Numbered from the stretch's first letter, positions 50,545 to 60,721 are shown. The stretch is DNA of 64,000 nucleotides from Arthrobacter alpinus (GCF_001445575.1 NZ_CP013200.1:2852001-2916000), one strand, 5' to 3'. Made by a program: numbers and translations. Notes: generated by a model from the sequence alone, not told the origin.

Positions 50545-51641
50545 TTGCTCTCCCAAGCTGATGGCAAAACGTAGATGGAACCCGACATCAAGAGCCGGGC
50601 GGTACGAAGAAGTGCTGATTTTGTGACAACCGGCGAACCGCTGGAGTTATCCACTTGCATCTGCACGGTAAAGGATCCGGTGGGGTGTTCCACCGCGACT
50701 TCGAGACTCTCGCCAACGCTGGAGAGCCCGGCGATCTGCGCCGCGACACTGCCCTCGAGCATGCAGGCGGTCGCCACAGAGACGGCGCCAAGCACGCCGA
50801 TGGACTCATGCACGCGGTGCGGTATAAACGTCCGGGTGCTCAGCAGGCCACCGTCACGAGCGGGGGCCAGCAGACTCATCTTGGGCACCGTCTTATTAGT
50901 GACGTCACCAAGATTCATCATCGGGCCCACTTGCAGACGGATCGCCTCGACACGCGCCTTGAGCTCACTATTCGACTCGAGTTCGGCGGGCGACTCATAC
51001 CCGGTGATGCCAAAATCGGCTGCGTTCAGGCACACGACGGGCATGCCGTTGTCGATGCAGCTGAGCTGTAGCCCGTCGACGACGTCCACCACGTTGCCAG
51101 TGGGCAACAGGGCCCCGCAACTTGAGCCAGCCACATCCTCAAAGTTCAAGGTGATGGGTGCGTGCGTGCCGGGTACGCCGTCGATCCGTGCCTCGCCGGA
51201 GTATTCGACGAGTCCGCCGGGAGTCTGCACTTCCGCGGTGGCCTTCGAATCCGTGTTCACCATGTAGATGGCTACCGCGGTGACGCCGTCGTTGGCTTCG
51301 AGCAGACCCTGCTCAATAGCGAACGGGCCCACGCCGGCCAAGATATTGCCACAGTTCTGCTGGTCACTGACCTCGGCCCGATCCGGCCACACTTGCAGGA
51401 ACAAGTAATCAACATCAATACCCGGACGCGCCGAGCGGGAGATGACGGCGACCTTGGACGTGAGCGGATGCCCGCCACCCATGCCGTCAATCTCGCGGGC
51501 GTCCGGGGACCCCATTGCGGCGAGCAGGAACGTATCGCGTGCGGCTCGGTCGCTGGGCAGATCGTCCGCCAGGAAATAGAGCCCCTTTGAGGTTCCGCCG
51601 CGCATCACCGAGCACGGAACCTGGACCTGAGTATTACTCAC
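50541..51641 (-). CDS. ligU: 4-Oxalomesaconate tautomerase (PrpF family)
   Basis: A 366-residue PrpF/GalD/LigU-type isomerase. It has the active-site Cys and ligands in VPCSVMRGGTSKGLYFLADDLP, DGMGGGHPLTSKVAVIS near 48, QQNCGNILAGVGPFAI near 85-100 with the second catalytic Cys, and MNLGDVTNKTVPKMSLLAP near 240. It shifts the keto/enol or double-bond position of oxalomesaconate before hydration. Start GTG 51641 behind GAGGAA overlaps the ligK stop by 8 bases; the longer frame to 51830 lies inside ligK. Confidence 0.92.
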   Translation of the reverse strand: MSNTQVQVPCSVMRGGTSKGLYFLADDLPSDRAARDTFLLAAMGSPDAREIDGMGGGHPLTSKVAVISRSARPGIDVDYLFLQVWPDRAEVSDQQNCGNILAGVGPFAIEQGLLEANDGVTAVAIYMVNTDSKATAEVQTPGGLVEYSGEARIDGVPGTHAPITLNFEDVAGSSCGALLPTGNVVDVVDGLQLSCIDNGMPVVCLNAADFGITGYESPAELESNSELKARVEAIRLQVGPMMNLGDVTNKTVPKMSLLAPARDGGLLSTRTFIPHRVHESIGVLGAVSVATACMLEGSVAAQIAGLSSVGESLEVAVEHPTGSFTVQMQVDNSSGSPVVTKSALLRTARLLMSGSIYVLPSAWESK

Positions 51642-52317
51642 CTTGGTATTCCTCGTAGACCAGACCCTTGGCAGCCAATGCCTCACGCATGTTGTAGATG
51701 TCCAGACCGAGTTCTCCGGCGGCGAGGCGGGCGCGCTTGGCCGTCTCAAGGGCCTCGCGGTCGCGGCCCTTTTGCAGGACGGCTGCGGCATCCTCGCGGC
51801 GCACCACACACACGCCGTCAAGGTCGGCAATTACGACGTCGCCCGGACGCACGCTTTGGTTCGCAATCACGATGGGTGTCTGGACATTGGTGGGTGTGCC
51901 CTTGATGGTGCCCTGTGCGAAGATGCTCTTCGTCCATACAGGGAAGCCCATCTCGGTGAGGGTTTCAACGTCGCGCACGCCGGCGTCAATGACGAGCCCG
52001 CGAACGCCGTGGGCCATCAAGCTCTCGGCCAGTAGATCGCCCACAAAGCCATCATGGCAAGGGCTCGTCGGGGTGACAATGAGAAGATCGCCCGGTTGCG
52101 CCTGCTCAACAGCAACATGGATCATCCAGTTGTCACCGGGTGAGACTTCACAGGTCAACGCGTTACCGGCTACCTTCGCCGGGAAGATGGGGCGTAGACG
52201 CTGATCGAGCAAGCCGATGCGCCCTTGTGCCTCGTGAACCGTGGCAACACCCAGCTCGGCCAGACCATCAACAATATCGATCGGGGTCCGTGGGGTGCCC
52301 GTAATTACTCGCGCCAT
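51634..52317 (-). CDS. ligK: 4-Carboxy-4-hydroxy-2-oxoadipate aldolase (RraA-like)
   Basis: A 227-residue class II (metal-dependent) aldolase of the HMG/CHA type with the RraA fold. AELGVATVHEAQGRIGLLDQRLRP lies near 20-44, GDLLIVTPTSPCHDGFVGDLLAESLMAHGVRGLVIDAGVRDV near 75-117 and DVVIADLDGVCVVRRED near 160. It splits the C6 tricarboxylate to pyruvate and oxaloacetate, ending the pathway. ATG 52317 behind AAAGGAGA is clear. It is the first gene of the seven-gene lig operon. Confidence 0.93.
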   Translation of the reverse strand: MARVITGTPRTPIDIVDGLAELGVATVHEAQGRIGLLDQRLRPIFPAKVAGNALTCEVSPGDNWMIHVAVEQAQPGDLLIVTPTSPCHDGFVGDLLAESLMAHGVRGLVIDAGVRDVETLTEMGFPVWTKSIFAQGTIKGTPTNVQTPIVIANQSVRPGDVVIADLDGVCVVRREDAAAVLQKGRDREALETAKRARLAAGELGLDIYNMREALAAKGLVYEEYQGE

Positions 52318-52391
52318 GATTCTCCTTTGAAAGATCACGCAATGTGCGTAAGACCAGACAACCTCAGATGGAGCGACTACTTCAATGCGAA

Positions 52392-52406
52392 TTCCGGATA
52401 ACGGAA
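52392..52406 (-). promoter_or_regulatory. Palindrome upstream of the lig operon
   Basis: TTCCG-GATAA-CGGAA is a 15-base palindrome 75-89 bases upstream of ligK, in the 124-base gap after an IclR gene on the same strand. It fits the TTC...GAA pattern of the cre and pob sites and is the likely lig operator. Confidence 0.45.
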
Positions 52407-52441
52407 GAGGGGGATTGGGGCACTGGTCTAGAAGTGAGTGA

Positions 52442-53218
52442 TTAGTGCAGTTGCGAAGGCGCGCCCAGGCCCAGATCGAGCAGCTTCTTGGAGAGCGCAG
52501 CCGCGGTTACTTGCAGAACCGGCACCATGCGGCGGGGATCGGCGTAGGTGCTGGGAAGGATGACGCCGAGCGCCGCAATGACCCGCCCGGCTTTGCCTCG
52601 CACAGGAACGGCCACGGAGGTGGCTCCCTCAATTAACTCGGCATAGGTGATGGCATAGCCATGCGCCTTGATCGTCTGGAGCTGTTCTTTCAGCGCCTGC
52701 GCGTCAGTGATCGTCTGTTCGGTGAAGCGGTCAAGCGCGGCGAACGCAGCTTCATTTAGCTCCGGACCGCCATAAGCCAGCAGTACCTTGCCAACACCCG
52801 TGGCATGCATGGGCAGCCGCGATCCGGGTTTACTGAGCACCTTCATGGTCCGCGATCCTGCAATACGGTCAACAATCAGGCAACGCAACCCATCGACAAC
52901 GCCGAGCTGCACGGCATCGTTACCAAGCCCATAGATATCCCCCATGTAGGGAAGCGCAAGTTCACGCAGCTCCGCGTGCACCGATGCCAAAGTACCCAAC
53001 GCCCAGATCTTACGGCCAATTTCATAGTCGCCGTCGGCGCCCCTGACGAGCGCCTCCTGTTGTTCCAGATCATGCACCAAGCGATGTGCGGTGGTCAAGG
53101 GCAGCCCCGCCCGCCTAGCAATGGATGACAGTGACTGGCGGCGGTATTCCGGGCTGAACGTGTCCAGGACAGTAAAGGCCCTGCCCGTGACTGACCTTGA
53201 TGCGGGTGTCTTCTCCAT
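52442..53218 (-). CDS. IclR-family regulator, probable lig operon regulator
   Basis: A 258-residue regulator. HTH segment QSLSSIARRAGLPLTTAHRLVHDLEQQ (about 28-54), then GVVDGLRCLIVDRIAGSRT, RLPMHATGVGKVLLAYG and GATSVAVPVRGKAGRVIAALGVILP of the effector domain. It lies 124 bases upstream of ligK in the same direction with a palindrome between. Induction by protocatechuate or a later intermediate is inferred. Confidence 0.88.
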   Translation of the reverse strand: MEKTPASRSVTGRAFTVLDTFSPEYRRQSLSSIARRAGLPLTTAHRLVHDLEQQEALVRGADGDYEIGRKIWALGTLASVHAELRELALPYMGDIYGLGNDAVQLGVVDGLRCLIVDRIAGSRTMKVLSKPGSRLPMHATGVGKVLLAYGGPELNEAAFAALDRFTEQTITDAQALKEQLQTIKAHGYAITYAELIEGATSVAVPVRGKAGRVIAALGVILPSTYADPRRMVPVLQVTAAALSKKLLDLGLGAPSQLH

Positions 53219-53265
53219 GGTGACTGTGAGTCTAGCAATGCCCGCATCGAGCCTCTGCGAGGTAC

Positions 53266-54773
53266 TCAGTTGCAGTACTGATTTCGGAGATCGACCTTCC
53301 GAATTTTCCCGCTGGCCGCTCGTGGCATGTCGTCGGTGAAAATCACGGATTTGGGGATCTTGTAGCGGGCCAGCCGCCCGTCCAGATGCTTGCGGACGTC
53401 GTCTTCGTTAAGGATTGCTCCTTCCCGCAGGGTGATGATGGCGCGCGGGATCTCCCCCCATTTCTCATCATGAATACCGATGACGGCAACGGAGGCAACC
53501 TCATCCAGTTCGGAAACGATCATGTCCTTGAGCCGGTCCGAGACGAACAGGAACCCCTCGTCATCCACATGGCCAATGTCCCCGGAGCGGAACCAGAGCG
53601 AATCGGCGTAGCTGGCCTGCGTAGCTTCAGATCGGTTCCAGTATTCCTTGATCACATGAGGACCCGAAATTTGAATTTCACCGGTTTCTCCGGGGCCGGC
53701 ATTGCTCCCTGACGCTGCCACGATCCGGACGTCGGTGAAAAAGTGTGACAGCCCGGCTGCGCCGGTTTTCTCCCGTGACCTCTGCGCCGGCAACATGGTG
53801 GCACCTGGCGCAATCTCGGTCATGCCGTAGCAGTTCGAGAAGCCAACCCCCCGGGCTTCATAAGCGTCAATGACAAGGGCGGGAACCGCGGAGCCGACAC
53901 AGGTCAGTTTCTCAAGGGATGCAAGATCCGCGCCCGCCCACGAGGGATCTTCGCACAGCATCTGGAAGGTGGTTGGCACTCCGCTGAGAGTGGTCACCTT
54001 GTGCTGCTCAATCAAGGCCAAGACCCGCCCCCGGATCAAAGCTGGATTCCAGAACCGCGGCTCCCCCCTTGAGGATGATGGGCAGCAGACCCATGCCGAG
54101 CGCTGCCACATGAAAGAGGGGCGCAATCAGCAGCGCTACATCATTGCGACTCGTGTCCATGTCGATGACAGTGTTGATGCCGTTCCACGTGATGTTCCCG
54201 TGCGTGAGGAGGGCGCCCCTGGGCCGGCCTGTGGTGCCCGAGGTGTAGAGGGTCATGGCACCGTCCTCGTGGTTCACCGACTCGTCGATCGGCACCGCGC
54301 TGGCTGCCCTAACTACTTCGCCATAGCGTTCGACGCCGTCTGGCAGCTCCTGTGCTAAATCACCCGGAGCCCTTCGGGGCTCCGCCAGCAATCGTCCTTC
54401 CACGGAGGTGTCGGCCGCGGCCGCGGCGGCCAGGTGCTCCAGTGCTGCGGCGTTGATCAGGTACCGTGTACCGGAATCCTGCAGCTGGAACTGCAACTCG
54501 GGTGCAGCAAGACGGGTATTAAGCGGAACAAAGATGGCACCAAGGAGCCCGCACGCAAAGAAGGTCTCCACGAAGGTGAGGATCATTCTAGCCAAGGTAG
54601 ACCACCCGGTCGCCCTTGGTTACGCCACGAGCTCTGAGGGCGTTAGCCAGCCGATCTGCACGGTCGGCGAGCCCGTCATAGCTCACCACGCGATCCGCGC
54701 ATATCAATGCCGCCTTGGGTCCGGACTTGGGACGGCAGCGTTGCAGCCAGGATCCAACACCATTGTTGTCCAT
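53266..54773 (-). pseudogene. AMP-forming acyl-CoA synthetase, several lesions
   Basis: Remains of a fatty-acid or aromatic acyl-CoA ligase. Recognisable parts are NGVGSWLQRC and YDGLADRADRLANALRARGV (from 54773), LLGAIFVPLNTRLAAPELQF, the P-loop-like TLYTSGTTGRPRGALLTHGN, GVPTTFQMLCED, SNCYGMTEIAPG and the C-terminal DRLKDMIVSE and PRAASGKIRKVDLR. A TAG replaces a codon after RVVYLG (about 54588), an extra base follows NDPHL, and another extra base lies in the C5 run 54028-54032. Two insertions plus a nonsense codon point to genuine decay. The usual length is near 500 residues. Confidence 0.85.
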
Positions 54774-55105
54774 GGATACGGCTCTCCTAATACTGAGAAA
54801 AACTCGTTGACGATGGTCTGCGCCGCAGTGTATGCGGCTAGGTTTGCTGCAGAACGGCTCCACGTCGATGACGTGCAAAAAACCTTGACCGGGGACGTAA
54901 ACCGAACCTTATAAAGGCCATAGTTGACCTTGGTGGTGACACCATCGACGTCGAACAGCTCACCCCAGAACGGGATGATCAGGGACAGCGAGAGGAACCC
55001 GTAGGCAATCGGAGCGCCGAAGGGGCCCAGCTCAGGACGCTGCTTCAAAAAGCCCTCTGGGGCCAGGTGCAGCCAGAGATTGCAGCCTGCTAGCCGTGTG
55101 AGCTT
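54774..55105 (-). pseudogene. MaoC-like enoyl-CoA hydratase remnant
   Basis: Fragment of a hotdog-fold (R)-specific enoyl-CoA hydratase. GPFGAPIAYGFLSLSLIIPFWGELFDV and VNYGLYKVRFTSPVK are clear; the upstream part with the catalytic Asp/His is degenerate (a TAG precedes AGCNLWLHL), and after SPVKV the frame shifts, with HVIDVEPFCSK in another frame. The His of the usual AHGF motif is Tyr (AYGF). It was probably the upstream partner of the decayed acyl-CoA ligase. Confidence 0.7.
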
Positions 55106-55184
55106 GGGTCTAGGGTCCGCATCCGCAGTGGCCTTGTTCCAGGCAACGGTGAGGGGGCATCATGGCAACGCCTAGCGGCCTACT

Positions 55185-55199
55185 TTCTACTGTGCAGAA
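55185..55199 (+). promoter_or_regulatory. Partial palindrome upstream of the mobA-like gene
   Basis: TTCTACTGTGCAGAA has matching TTCT/AGAA ends like the pobA site, 89-103 bases before the start codon. Inner positions are only partly symmetric. Confidence 0.3.
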
Positions 55200-55287
55200 T
55201 GTCTTAGCGGTTCGGGAGTCGAGTGACCTACGGTTTGTAAGCCAGATCACCCCGCCGGCCACTGGGCCGCAGTACCTAAGGAGCAGC

Positions 55288-57221
55288 ATGCAGTTCTACC
55301 AGGATGGCTACCGCCCGGGCGACCCGGATCTTCGCACCGCCGCACCCGGACGCCGTGCCCCGGGAACATTCCCCATCAGGTAGACGTGCTCATCGCCGGC
55401 ACCGGACCTGCCGGATCCGTCCTTGCCGCACAGCTGGCCGAGTTCCCCGACATCTCCACTCTCGTGGTCGAACGGCGCGAAGCGGCGCTCGAGATGGGGC
55501 ACGCCGACGGCGTTGCCTGCCGCACCGTGGAAATGTTCAATGGCTTCGGACTGGCCGAGCGACTAATGCGCGAGGCCTACTGGGTCAACGAGACCACCTT
55601 TTGGGGGCCCGCGGAGTCCGGGGGCATCGCCCGCACCGGGCGGATTCAGGACGTCGCCGAGGGACTCTCCGAATACCCCCACGTGATTGTGAACCAGGCC
55701 CGCATGCAGGACCTGCTGCTCGAGCACATGGCCAACTCCCCCAGCCGTTTGATCCCCGATTATGGGCTGGAAATCATCGACGTCGTTGTCGCTGAAACCG
55801 GCGAGTACCCTGTCACCGCAACGCTGCGACGCACCGGCGAGGACCCCGGCAATGAGATCACCGTGCAGGCAAAGTACGCCGTGGGGTGCGAGGGCGCCCG
55901 CTCGAATGTGCGACGCTCACTGGGCATCACCATGAGCGGCGACGCCCGCAACCACGCCTGGGGTGTCATGGACATGCTGGCCGTCACCGACTTCCCCGAC
56001 ATCCGCCTGAAGTCCGCCATCCAGTCCACCTCCGGAGGATCCATACTGCTCATCCCCCGCGAGGGCGGCTACCTCGTGCGGCTCTATGTGGACCTGGGCG
56101 ACGTCGATCCGGGAGACCGTGAGGCCCGCGGGCGCTTCACCGCCGACTCGATCATCGAGGCAGCTCAGAAGATCCTGCACCCTTACACGCTGGATGTGAA
56201 GGAGATTGCCTGGTGGAGCGTCTACGAGGTGGGTCAGCGCATTGCCGAGAGATTCGACGATGTGCTGCCTCAGGACCGCGGCAGCCGCACGCCGCGGGTC
56301 TTTATCGCCGGGGACGCCTGCCACACGCACAGTGCAAAGGCTGGCCAAGGCATGAACGTCTCGATGCAGGACGGCTTCAACCTCGGTTGGAAGCTGGCAG
56401 CGGTACTGCAGGACCGCAGCCCCTGGTCCCTGCTGGACACATATTCAGAGGAACGCCAGGTCATTGCACAGGAACTCATCGACTTCGACTTCAAGTGGTC
56501 CACCGCCATGGCGGCTAAACCCAAGGACCCGGTCAATCCAGAGGCAGGAGGCATGGACGCCGCGGAGCGCCAAGCCATCTTCACCCAGGGCGGCCGATTC
56601 ACCGCCGGCTTCGCCACCGACTACAGCCCCAGCATGATCACCGGCAACGACACCCACGAGCACCTAGCAGCCGGCTTCCCGGTGGGCGAGCGCTTCCACT
56701 CCTCCCCTGTCGTCCGGCTGGCCGACGCCAAGGCGCTGCAGCTTGGCCACCAGGCGCGGGCCGACGGCCGCTGGCACATCTACGCCTTCGCCGATGCCGC
56801 ACGTCCGGATGCCACCAATTCGCGCCTTGCAGCGTTCTGCACCTACTTGGGACAGTCTTCCTCCTCACCCGTGCGTGTCTTCACTCCTGACGGGGCTGAC
56901 GACGATGCCGTCTTCGATGTGCGCGCCATCTTGCAGCAGGGCCATCGGGAGCTGGAGCCGGGCGACTTGCCGGAATTCCTCCTCCCACGCAAGGCCCCAC
57001 TGGGCATGGTCGACTACGAGAAGGCCTTCACCGTCGATCCGGCCAACGACATCTTCGCGGCCCGCGGCATCAACCGCGAGCAGGGGGCAATCGTAGTGGT
57101 CCGCCCGGATCAGTACGTCGCCCACGTTCTTCCACTTGATGCACACGAGGAGCTGGAGGATTTCTTCGCCGGCATCATGACAGTGCCTGTCCGGGCAAGG
57201 GCCATGGCGCCCTTGGCATAG
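55288..57221 (+). pseudogene. mobA: FAD monooxygenase, 3-hydroxybenzoate 4-monooxygenase (MobA-like), one-base frameshift
   Basis: Phenol-hydroxylase-type flavoprotein expected to convert 3-hydroxybenzoate to protocatechuate. ATG 55288 behind AAGGAG starts MQFYQDGYRPGDPDLRTAAP, the family N-terminus, but this frame stops at 55383. The rest is in the -1 frame: VDVLIAGTGPAGSVLAAQL, MGHADGVACRTVEMF, GCEGARSNVRRSLGI, IAGDACHTHSAKAGQGMNVSMQD and the C-terminal thioredoxin-like domain. Restoring one G in the GGG run 55362-55364 gives APGNIPHQVDVLIAG and a 644-residue protein, the usual MobA length. Substrate is inferred from similarity and neighbours. Confidence 0.82.
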
Positions 57222-57230
57222 GATTCAGTT

Positions 57231-58034
57231 GTGCAGAACAACAATCGGATCGTTAAAAGGCCCGCTCATGCCATCGATTCCGTGGAAAATGCGCTCCGCC
57301 TACTGGTACTACTTCAGGAGCGCGAGTCAGTGCGCATCGTTGACGCCGCCAAGGATCTCGGGGTTGCCCCCTCTACGGCCCACCGGCTGATGGCAACTCT
57401 TGTCTACCGGGGGTTTGCGCGGCAGGATGACCATCGGAGATACCTGGCAGGGCCCAACTTGCGCTTAGACGCAAGCCAAAATCCGACGCACACTCTGGTT
57501 GCAGCGGTCCGCCAGCCCTTGCAGGAGCTCGCCACGGCAACAGGCGAGACGGCGAATCTGGTCGAACTGGTGGGTCGGAGCGCCGAATTCCTTTACAGCG
57601 TTGAAGGTCCGCAATTGTTACGGATCGGCGATCGTGCAGGGAGCGTACTGCCGGCAAATATCTCGGCCGGAGGATTGGCTGCGCTGTCTGGTCTCCCGGA
57701 ATCTAGTGTCGCCGAGTTGTTCCGTGGTGGGCCCACCCGCAGAGGTGGAAGCGGACTGAACGCCCACGAACTACCGCGTCTGTTCACTGAACTCTCTCAG
57801 GTCCGGGCCAGAGGGTATGCCCTAAATCTGGGCCGCACAGAGCACGAGTTGGCCGCCGTCGGCGCTCCAGTTAGATTGTCGGGTCAGCACAGAGCATTGG
57901 CGATTTCCCTGAGTGCACCGCTATCCCGTGCCGAAGAGTTGCAAAGCCCTCGGGTAGTCTCTTTGCTCATTGGAGCCTGTGAGCAGATCGGTACCGCACT
58001 TCTTGACACCATCGAGGCACCGAGTAGAAATTAA
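57231..58034 (+). CDS. IclR-family regulator, downstream of the mobA-like gene
   Basis: A 267-residue regulator starting at GTG 57231, nine bases after the monooxygenase stop. The HTH is VRIVDAAKDLGVAPSTAHRLMATL and the effector domain includes LVELVGRSAEFLYSVEG, SAGGLAALSGLPE and AVGAPVRLSGQHRALAISLSAP. It probably controls the mobA-like gene in response to a hydroxybenzoate. Confidence 0.87.
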   Translation: MQNNNRIVKRPAHAIDSVENALRLLVLLQERESVRIVDAAKDLGVAPSTAHRLMATLVYRGFARQDDHRRYLAGPNLRLDASQNPTHTLVAAVRQPLQELATATGETANLVELVGRSAEFLYSVEGPQLLRIGDRAGSVLPANISAGGLAALSGLPESSVAELFRGGPTRRGGSGLNAHELPRLFTELSQVRARGYALNLGRTEHELAAVGAPVRLSGQHRALAISLSAPLSRAEELQSPRVVSLLIGACEQIGTALLDTIEAPSRN

Positions 58035-58036
58035 AC

Positions 58037-58068
58037 ACGCGAACCCGCTGACATCAGGAGGTTCGCGT
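58037..58068. terminator. Hairpin after the IclR gene, copy 1
   Basis: A 32-base hairpin with a 9-pair outer stem (ACGCGAACC 58037-58045 with GGTTCGCGT 58060-58068). It is 26/32 identical to the hairpin at 58341 but has two inner mismatches. Confidence 0.65.
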
Positions 58069-58088
58069 AGGCACTGTGCCCGAGGGGC

Positions 58089-58334
58089 TCAACCAGACTT
58101 TCTCGCTTGAAAAAAGGGAAGTTGCGAGTTGATGCGGCAGTTATCGGTTGGCGTCATAGGAGTTGCGGGAACATTCAACTTCTTCAATATGGGCCTCAAC
58201 CCATCTTCTCTTCCCAGGCCGAAGACATCTTCTGGGGCTAGGGCCACCTCTGCCCCAAAGACTGCTCCGACTGTAACGGGAAGGCCCAGGGAAGCGGCAA
58301 CGTCTGGCAGCCGCCCCCGGAATCTCGGCACCAC
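58089..58334 (-). CDS. Hypothetical open frame between twin hairpins
   Basis: An 81-codon frame with VAASLGLPVTVGAVFGAEVA and PEDVFGLGREDGLRPILKKL. I recognise no family. It has no clear ribosome site. It lies between two near-identical terminators, so it may be a gene fragment carried with one of them. Confidence 0.25.
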   Translation of the reverse strand: MVPRFRGRLPDVAASLGLPVTVGAVFGAEVALAPEDVFGLGREDGLRPILKKLNVPATPMTPTDNCRINSQLPFFQARKSG

Positions 58335-58340
58335 TCAAAC

Positions 58341-58372
58341 ACGAGAACCCCCTGTCACCAGGGGGTTCTCGT
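58341..58372. terminator. Strong hairpin, copy 2
   Basis: ACGAGAACCCCCTG (58341-58354) pairs perfectly with 58359-58372 around a 4-base loop; a T-rich run follows after CGA. It terminates the small gene at 58398 or upstream transcripts. Confidence 0.8.
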
Positions 58373-58397
58373 CGATTTTGCCAGAGGTGGGCATCGA

Positions 58398-58571
58398 TTA
58401 TGCCTCGGTGACGCTCACTGTGAACTGATTGGGCCCACTTCGTGTGACCCTCACGAGGTCTCTCGGCGCATTGGCCTTTGTGGAAACGTGCGCAATCGCA
58501 GTTTCCAAGGTGAGGTCGATCGTGGAGGGGTCCCAGATCTTCAGGGTCAGGGAGTTGGATTCAAAGTTCAT
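58398..58571 (-). CDS. Small hypothetical protein
   Basis: A 57-residue frame: MNFESNSLTLKIWDPSTIDL then TLETAIAHVSTKANAPRDLV and a TVSVTEA end. Codon use is coding-like, an AAAGAAAG stretch precedes ATG 58571, and a strong hairpin follows the stop. No family recognised. A start at 58613 adds 14 basic residues. Confidence 0.45.
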   Translation of the reverse strand: MNFESNSLTLKIWDPSTIDLTLETAIAHVSTKANAPRDLVRVTRSGPNQFTVSVTEA

Positions 58572-58613
58572 GCGCCATTGCTTTCTTTGATTGATTTCCG
58601 GCTGCCTCCTCAT

Positions 58614-60506
58614 TGAGACAACATCCTCAGCCTATGCGAGCAAACCCCCTAAAGGGTCTAGGTGTGACTGAGAACATAGCCAGTCGTTGGCCGTGATCTG
58701 CAACGACGTCATGTTTGGTAAAGAAGTCACACATATGCCCAATAATGAGAGCTCCTCTCTCCACGGAGCTAAGGTTTGCGTTTCTTTGCCGATGGCGGCT
58801 ACGCGGTCGGTGGGGTCAAGGTCCTCCTCCATCGCCGGTCGAGATGCACCGATGGATGACAGCTCCAAGCCCGTTCGAAGTTGTTAGTCTGCCGTGTACG
58901 TGACGGCCGTCGACCTGCCGGTGCCGCCGCAAGACCTGCGCAGCATGATTACGTCCATGAAGCGTCCTTCCGATGCGACCAACACGTTCTCGGGGCAGCC
59001 TAAGCCCACTCATGGGATCCGCGGCCTTTCGGAGTTAAGGATGCTCCGAGCAGCTGGCCGGCCGTGCCGCGTGCGGCCATCCGCATTGGCTCCCCATTGG
59101 TGATTGCTTGGCTCACGGGGCAGACTTCCATAAGTCTGATGGCAAGCCTGGGCTCATCCACTTCGCTGTATGGAAGCGGGCATGGCCCCGTGGCAGGCGG
59201 GCATGCTGGTGCTCGCTCGCGGCACCATCGCCCATTACTCGCAAGCGTTGAGGTCAGCACGGGAGCAGGACGCTCAGCACCGCGCTGCGGGACATCAACC
59301 GCCAGCTGCATCTGCTGTTTGCCGAAACTGTGCGGGCCGCTGGGCGAGGGGCCCTGAAGGTCCGGCCGTGACGGAAGAGGCTGTCCGTCTGGCTTTCATC
59401 GCAGCCCACGTGGCGCCCACTGCGGCGAGTGGCGAGGCAATTCCGCTGGGCGCACCCGGCCCTTGGCGGGCTCTGCGCGACTGGCTGCGGCCCGGAGCCG
59501 ACTCGCAGGCGGACAACGGGTCGCCAGCGTGCCCGCCCTTCGGTTGGCCCGGGGCGTGGACACGACTATCGGCAGGGTGATTGCCCTAATCGTGTTCGTT
59601 ATGCTGAATCCTCGCTCCACGGTGACCAGAATCGCCAAAGCACTGGCTGCCTCGGTGACGCCTTGCGCTGCTGCGGTCGGCGCCGTGTGCTGGCGATACG
59701 TGTGCTGGCCGCTACCAGTAACCAGCTTGCGCGGCTGGCCCGGCGTGAGCTGCAGTCAGCGGTATTCAACCTTGGTGAGGCATACGCGACGGCGGTGCGG
59801 ACCGGCGCGGCACTTGAGCCCCTGCCGCAACTGCCGCGATTCCTCACGCAGGCAGCCGCAACTCTCAACGATTCACTCACTCTGCGAACCCTTTGAGGAT
59901 TGGAGCCCCAAAAGATGGGGCCTGCACGGTCCGTCTCATGCGGCATCTTGAGGTCTGGACTCAACGCTCAGTTGCCAAAAGCCGGTGGTGCCACCTCGTC
60001 AGGCTGGGCATCCTCTTCATCCTTGGACCTCTGGGACGGCCCGGTGAGAATGATGGCCGCGATGGCCACCACCACCATGAACACGTTGAACGGCGGCCCC
60101 TCGGCCCCGCCAAAACGCAGGCCCACGTTGTCCTGACGGCACCATGGTCAATCGGGTTTCTAGATCGCCAATTGAATCCCTACTGTGATTCATCTTTCAA
60201 CCATTGGAGTATGGGGCACGGCAAATGCCACATTTGGGGATTCAACCGACCCAAATCGGCTAGGGACCCAAGGGGATCTTAGGGATCTTGCGGATCTCGT
60301 CGCGTTGCCGATCATTGAATTTCGGTGACAGCCTCAAAGGTCGGGATGCGACGGCCGGCCAGCCTCGAATTGATCTGGGCTCTCGCAATCCGGTCGATTG
60401 CTCGGGCTGCCCGGCACCGGGTAGCCACATCGCGACTGACTCCGCTGTTTGCGGCTAGGCGCTTGCCGAATCCACCGTCTTTCCCTGCGAACGGGACGCT
60501 GGGGCG
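58614..60506. other. Long stretch without a confidently identified gene
   Basis: About 1.9 kb of short overlapping frames. A minus frame at 58632-58868 and plus frames at 59170-59580 and 59463-59951 are the longest; none has a known motif. The best coding-like piece is plus 59690-59896, reading VLAATSNQLARLARRELQSA then FNLGEAYATAVRTGAALEPL, resembling the end of a helical protein, with possible earlier pieces in other frames. This looks like one or more decayed genes. Confidence 0.4.
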
Positions 60507-60710
60507 TCAACGGGGAGGTGCAGCATCCGGGTGGCGGAAGAGTCCGTCGAATAGCAAACCGACAAGATTCGTTGCTACGCGTTCCGGGTCAGTGGGGCGG
60601 CCTGGTTCCAGCTTCGAAGCCGTTACATGGAACCAGGCCGCCCCGAACACGAAATTGACTGTGAGGCCAGTGTCCAGGAGGTTTTCGAATATTTGTGCCC
60701 AGGGCGGGAT
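60507..60710 (-). pseudogene. C-terminal gene fragment (possibly TetR-family ligand domain)
   Basis: An open 68-codon stretch with no start, reading WAQIFENLLDTGLTVNFVFG then AAWFHVTASKLEPG and PERVATNLVGLLFDGLFRHP before TGA 60507. The final amphipathic helix pattern is reminiscent of TetR C-termini. A TGA at 60711-60713 blocks extension upstream. Assignment is weak. Confidence 0.3.
60594..60644. repeat. Perfect 16-base inverted repeat
   Basis: GGGGCGGCCTGGTTCC (60594-60609) pairs exactly with 60629-60644 across a 19-base loop. No T-run follows on either side. It overlaps the TetR-like fragment. Confidence 0.85.
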
Positions 60711-60721
60711 TCAAACCCGAT
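60675..60721 (-). other. tRNA 3'-end-like remnant, copy B
   Basis: The minus strand reads CGGGTTTGAATCCCG then CCCTGGGCAC, which looks like a T-arm (4 of 5 pairs, one changed loop base) and acceptor end, followed by CGAAAACCTCCTG. It aligns without gaps to 25769-25815 at 34 of 47 positions including 14 consecutive. No complete tRNA is present. Confidence 0.25.
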
